DNA of 6,730 nucleotides, from assembly GCA_031256695.1 (NCBI GenBank), contig JAIRQB010000176.1, forward strand, positions 1 through 6,730, in the 5' to 3' direction. Source of the DNA: Elusimicrobiota bacterium. GTDB taxonomy: Bacteria > Elusimicrobiota > Endomicrobiia > Endomicrobiales > Endomicrobiaceae. The notes beneath the pieces were generated by a model. The model saw nothing but the letters and a program-made list of their open reading frames with translations, was not told the origin of the DNA and made no database searches. A program made the translations under genes and the position numbers. This document shows, piece by piece, positions 6,657 to 6,730 of this stretch; position 1 is the first letter of the stretch, and each line of letters opens with the position of its first letter.

Positions 6657-6669
6657 TTGTATTTGACAA
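6642..6669 (-). promoter_or_regulatory. Candidate minus-strand promoter inside the palindromes
   Basis: On the minus strand TTGTCA (complement of 6664-6669) and TATATA (6642-6647) are separated by 16 bases, each one or two bases from the sigma70 consensus. Transcription would start near 6635 and head toward the terminator at 6469-6503, giving an RNA of about 170 bases. AT-rich DNA yields such matches by chance, so this is tentative. Confidence 0.3.
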
Positions 6670-6678
6670 TACAACGGC
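6653..6678. repeat. Perfect inverted repeat sharing four bases with the adjacent palindrome
   Basis: GCCGTTGTATT (6653-6663), loop TGAC, then AATACAACGGC (6668-6678): an 11-base-pair perfect stem with a four-base loop. The first four bases GCCG also form the end of the 24-base palindrome, so the two full hairpins cannot coexist on one strand. No T run follows on either strand, which argues against a terminator. Confidence 0.8.
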
Positions 6679-6730
6679 TGTATAACAACAAACTTACTTA
6701 CTTTCTTTTAAAAAAAAATCTTTTTGCAGG

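Larger units (their letters stand above)
6415..6730. other. Stretch without a recognisable gene
   Basis: No frame on either strand gives a credible protein here: open frames are short and lack ATG starts. The stretch holds the tRNA terminator (6469-6503), a pyrimidine-rich segment at about 6538-6590, and the paired inverted repeats at 6633-6678. A 29-codon minus-strand open frame (6551-6640) reads rather protein-like but has no start. No insertion sequence, attachment-site duplication of the tRNA end, or CRISPR pattern is visible. Confidence 0.6.

Noticed and set aside
6390..6730. Integration site at the 3' end of tRNA-Ser
   Set aside because: tRNA 3' ends are common attachment sites, but no duplicate of the T arm or acceptor end and no integrase appears in the 316 bases downstream.
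1..6730. CRISPR array, toxin-antitoxin or phage-defence system
   Set aside because: No regularly spaced repeats, no Cas, nuclease-inhibitor pair or defence-domain genes were seen. The only PIN domain is the membrane YacL type in an ordinary operon, not a VapC toxin.

Overview
This is an AT-rich bacterial window. Nearly all of it is a same-strand run of housekeeping genes, followed by a tRNA gene and a non-coding stretch. The proteins are rich in Lys, Ile, Asn and Phe. The genes are tightly packed, with two ATGA stop/start overlaps and short gaps preceded by AGGAG-type ribosome binding sites. The MEP isoprenoid pathway, bacterial-type UvrB and a tRNA-Ser with a long variable arm and encoded CCA make it clearly bacterial. 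The base composition and protein style resemble host-associated, reduced-genome Gram-negative lineages such as the Elusimicrobiota/Endomicrobium type. That placement is only an impression and no marker here proves it.

Layout. Bases 1-475 hold the remains or a poorly started copy of a secreted SEL1-repeat protein: its reading frame is clear from about 59 to 475, but no usual start codon is visible. Then come folK (485-1000, folate), aroE (1014-1838, shikimate), a membrane PIN/TRAM protein of the YacL type (1858-2880), ispD (2877-3536) and ispF (3607-4119; MEP pathway), and uvrB (4116-6149; nucleotide excision repair). Bases 6150-6324 are intergenic and contain a good sigma70-type promoter. It serves a tRNA-Ser(UGA) at 6325-6414, which is followed by a strong intrinsic terminator at 6469-6503. 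The last 227 bases (6504-6730) hold no convincing gene but contain two adjoining perfect inverted repeats that share four bases.

How the genes fit together. FolK makes pyrophosphorylated pterin for folate, while AroE feeds chorismate and hence para-aminobenzoate and aromatic amino acids. IspD and IspF carry out the third and fifth steps of the MEP route to isoprenoids. The yacL-ispD-ispF order is also known from Bacillus, so it is probably an old, conserved neighbourhood. The spacing suggests one long operon from the SEL1 region to uvrB whose promoter lies outside the window.

The window is mostly ordinary core metabolism. The places worth a second look are the broken 5' end of the SEL1 gene, the altered metal-site positions of the PIN protein, and the overlapping palindromes with a possible minus-strand promoter and terminator at 6469-6678.
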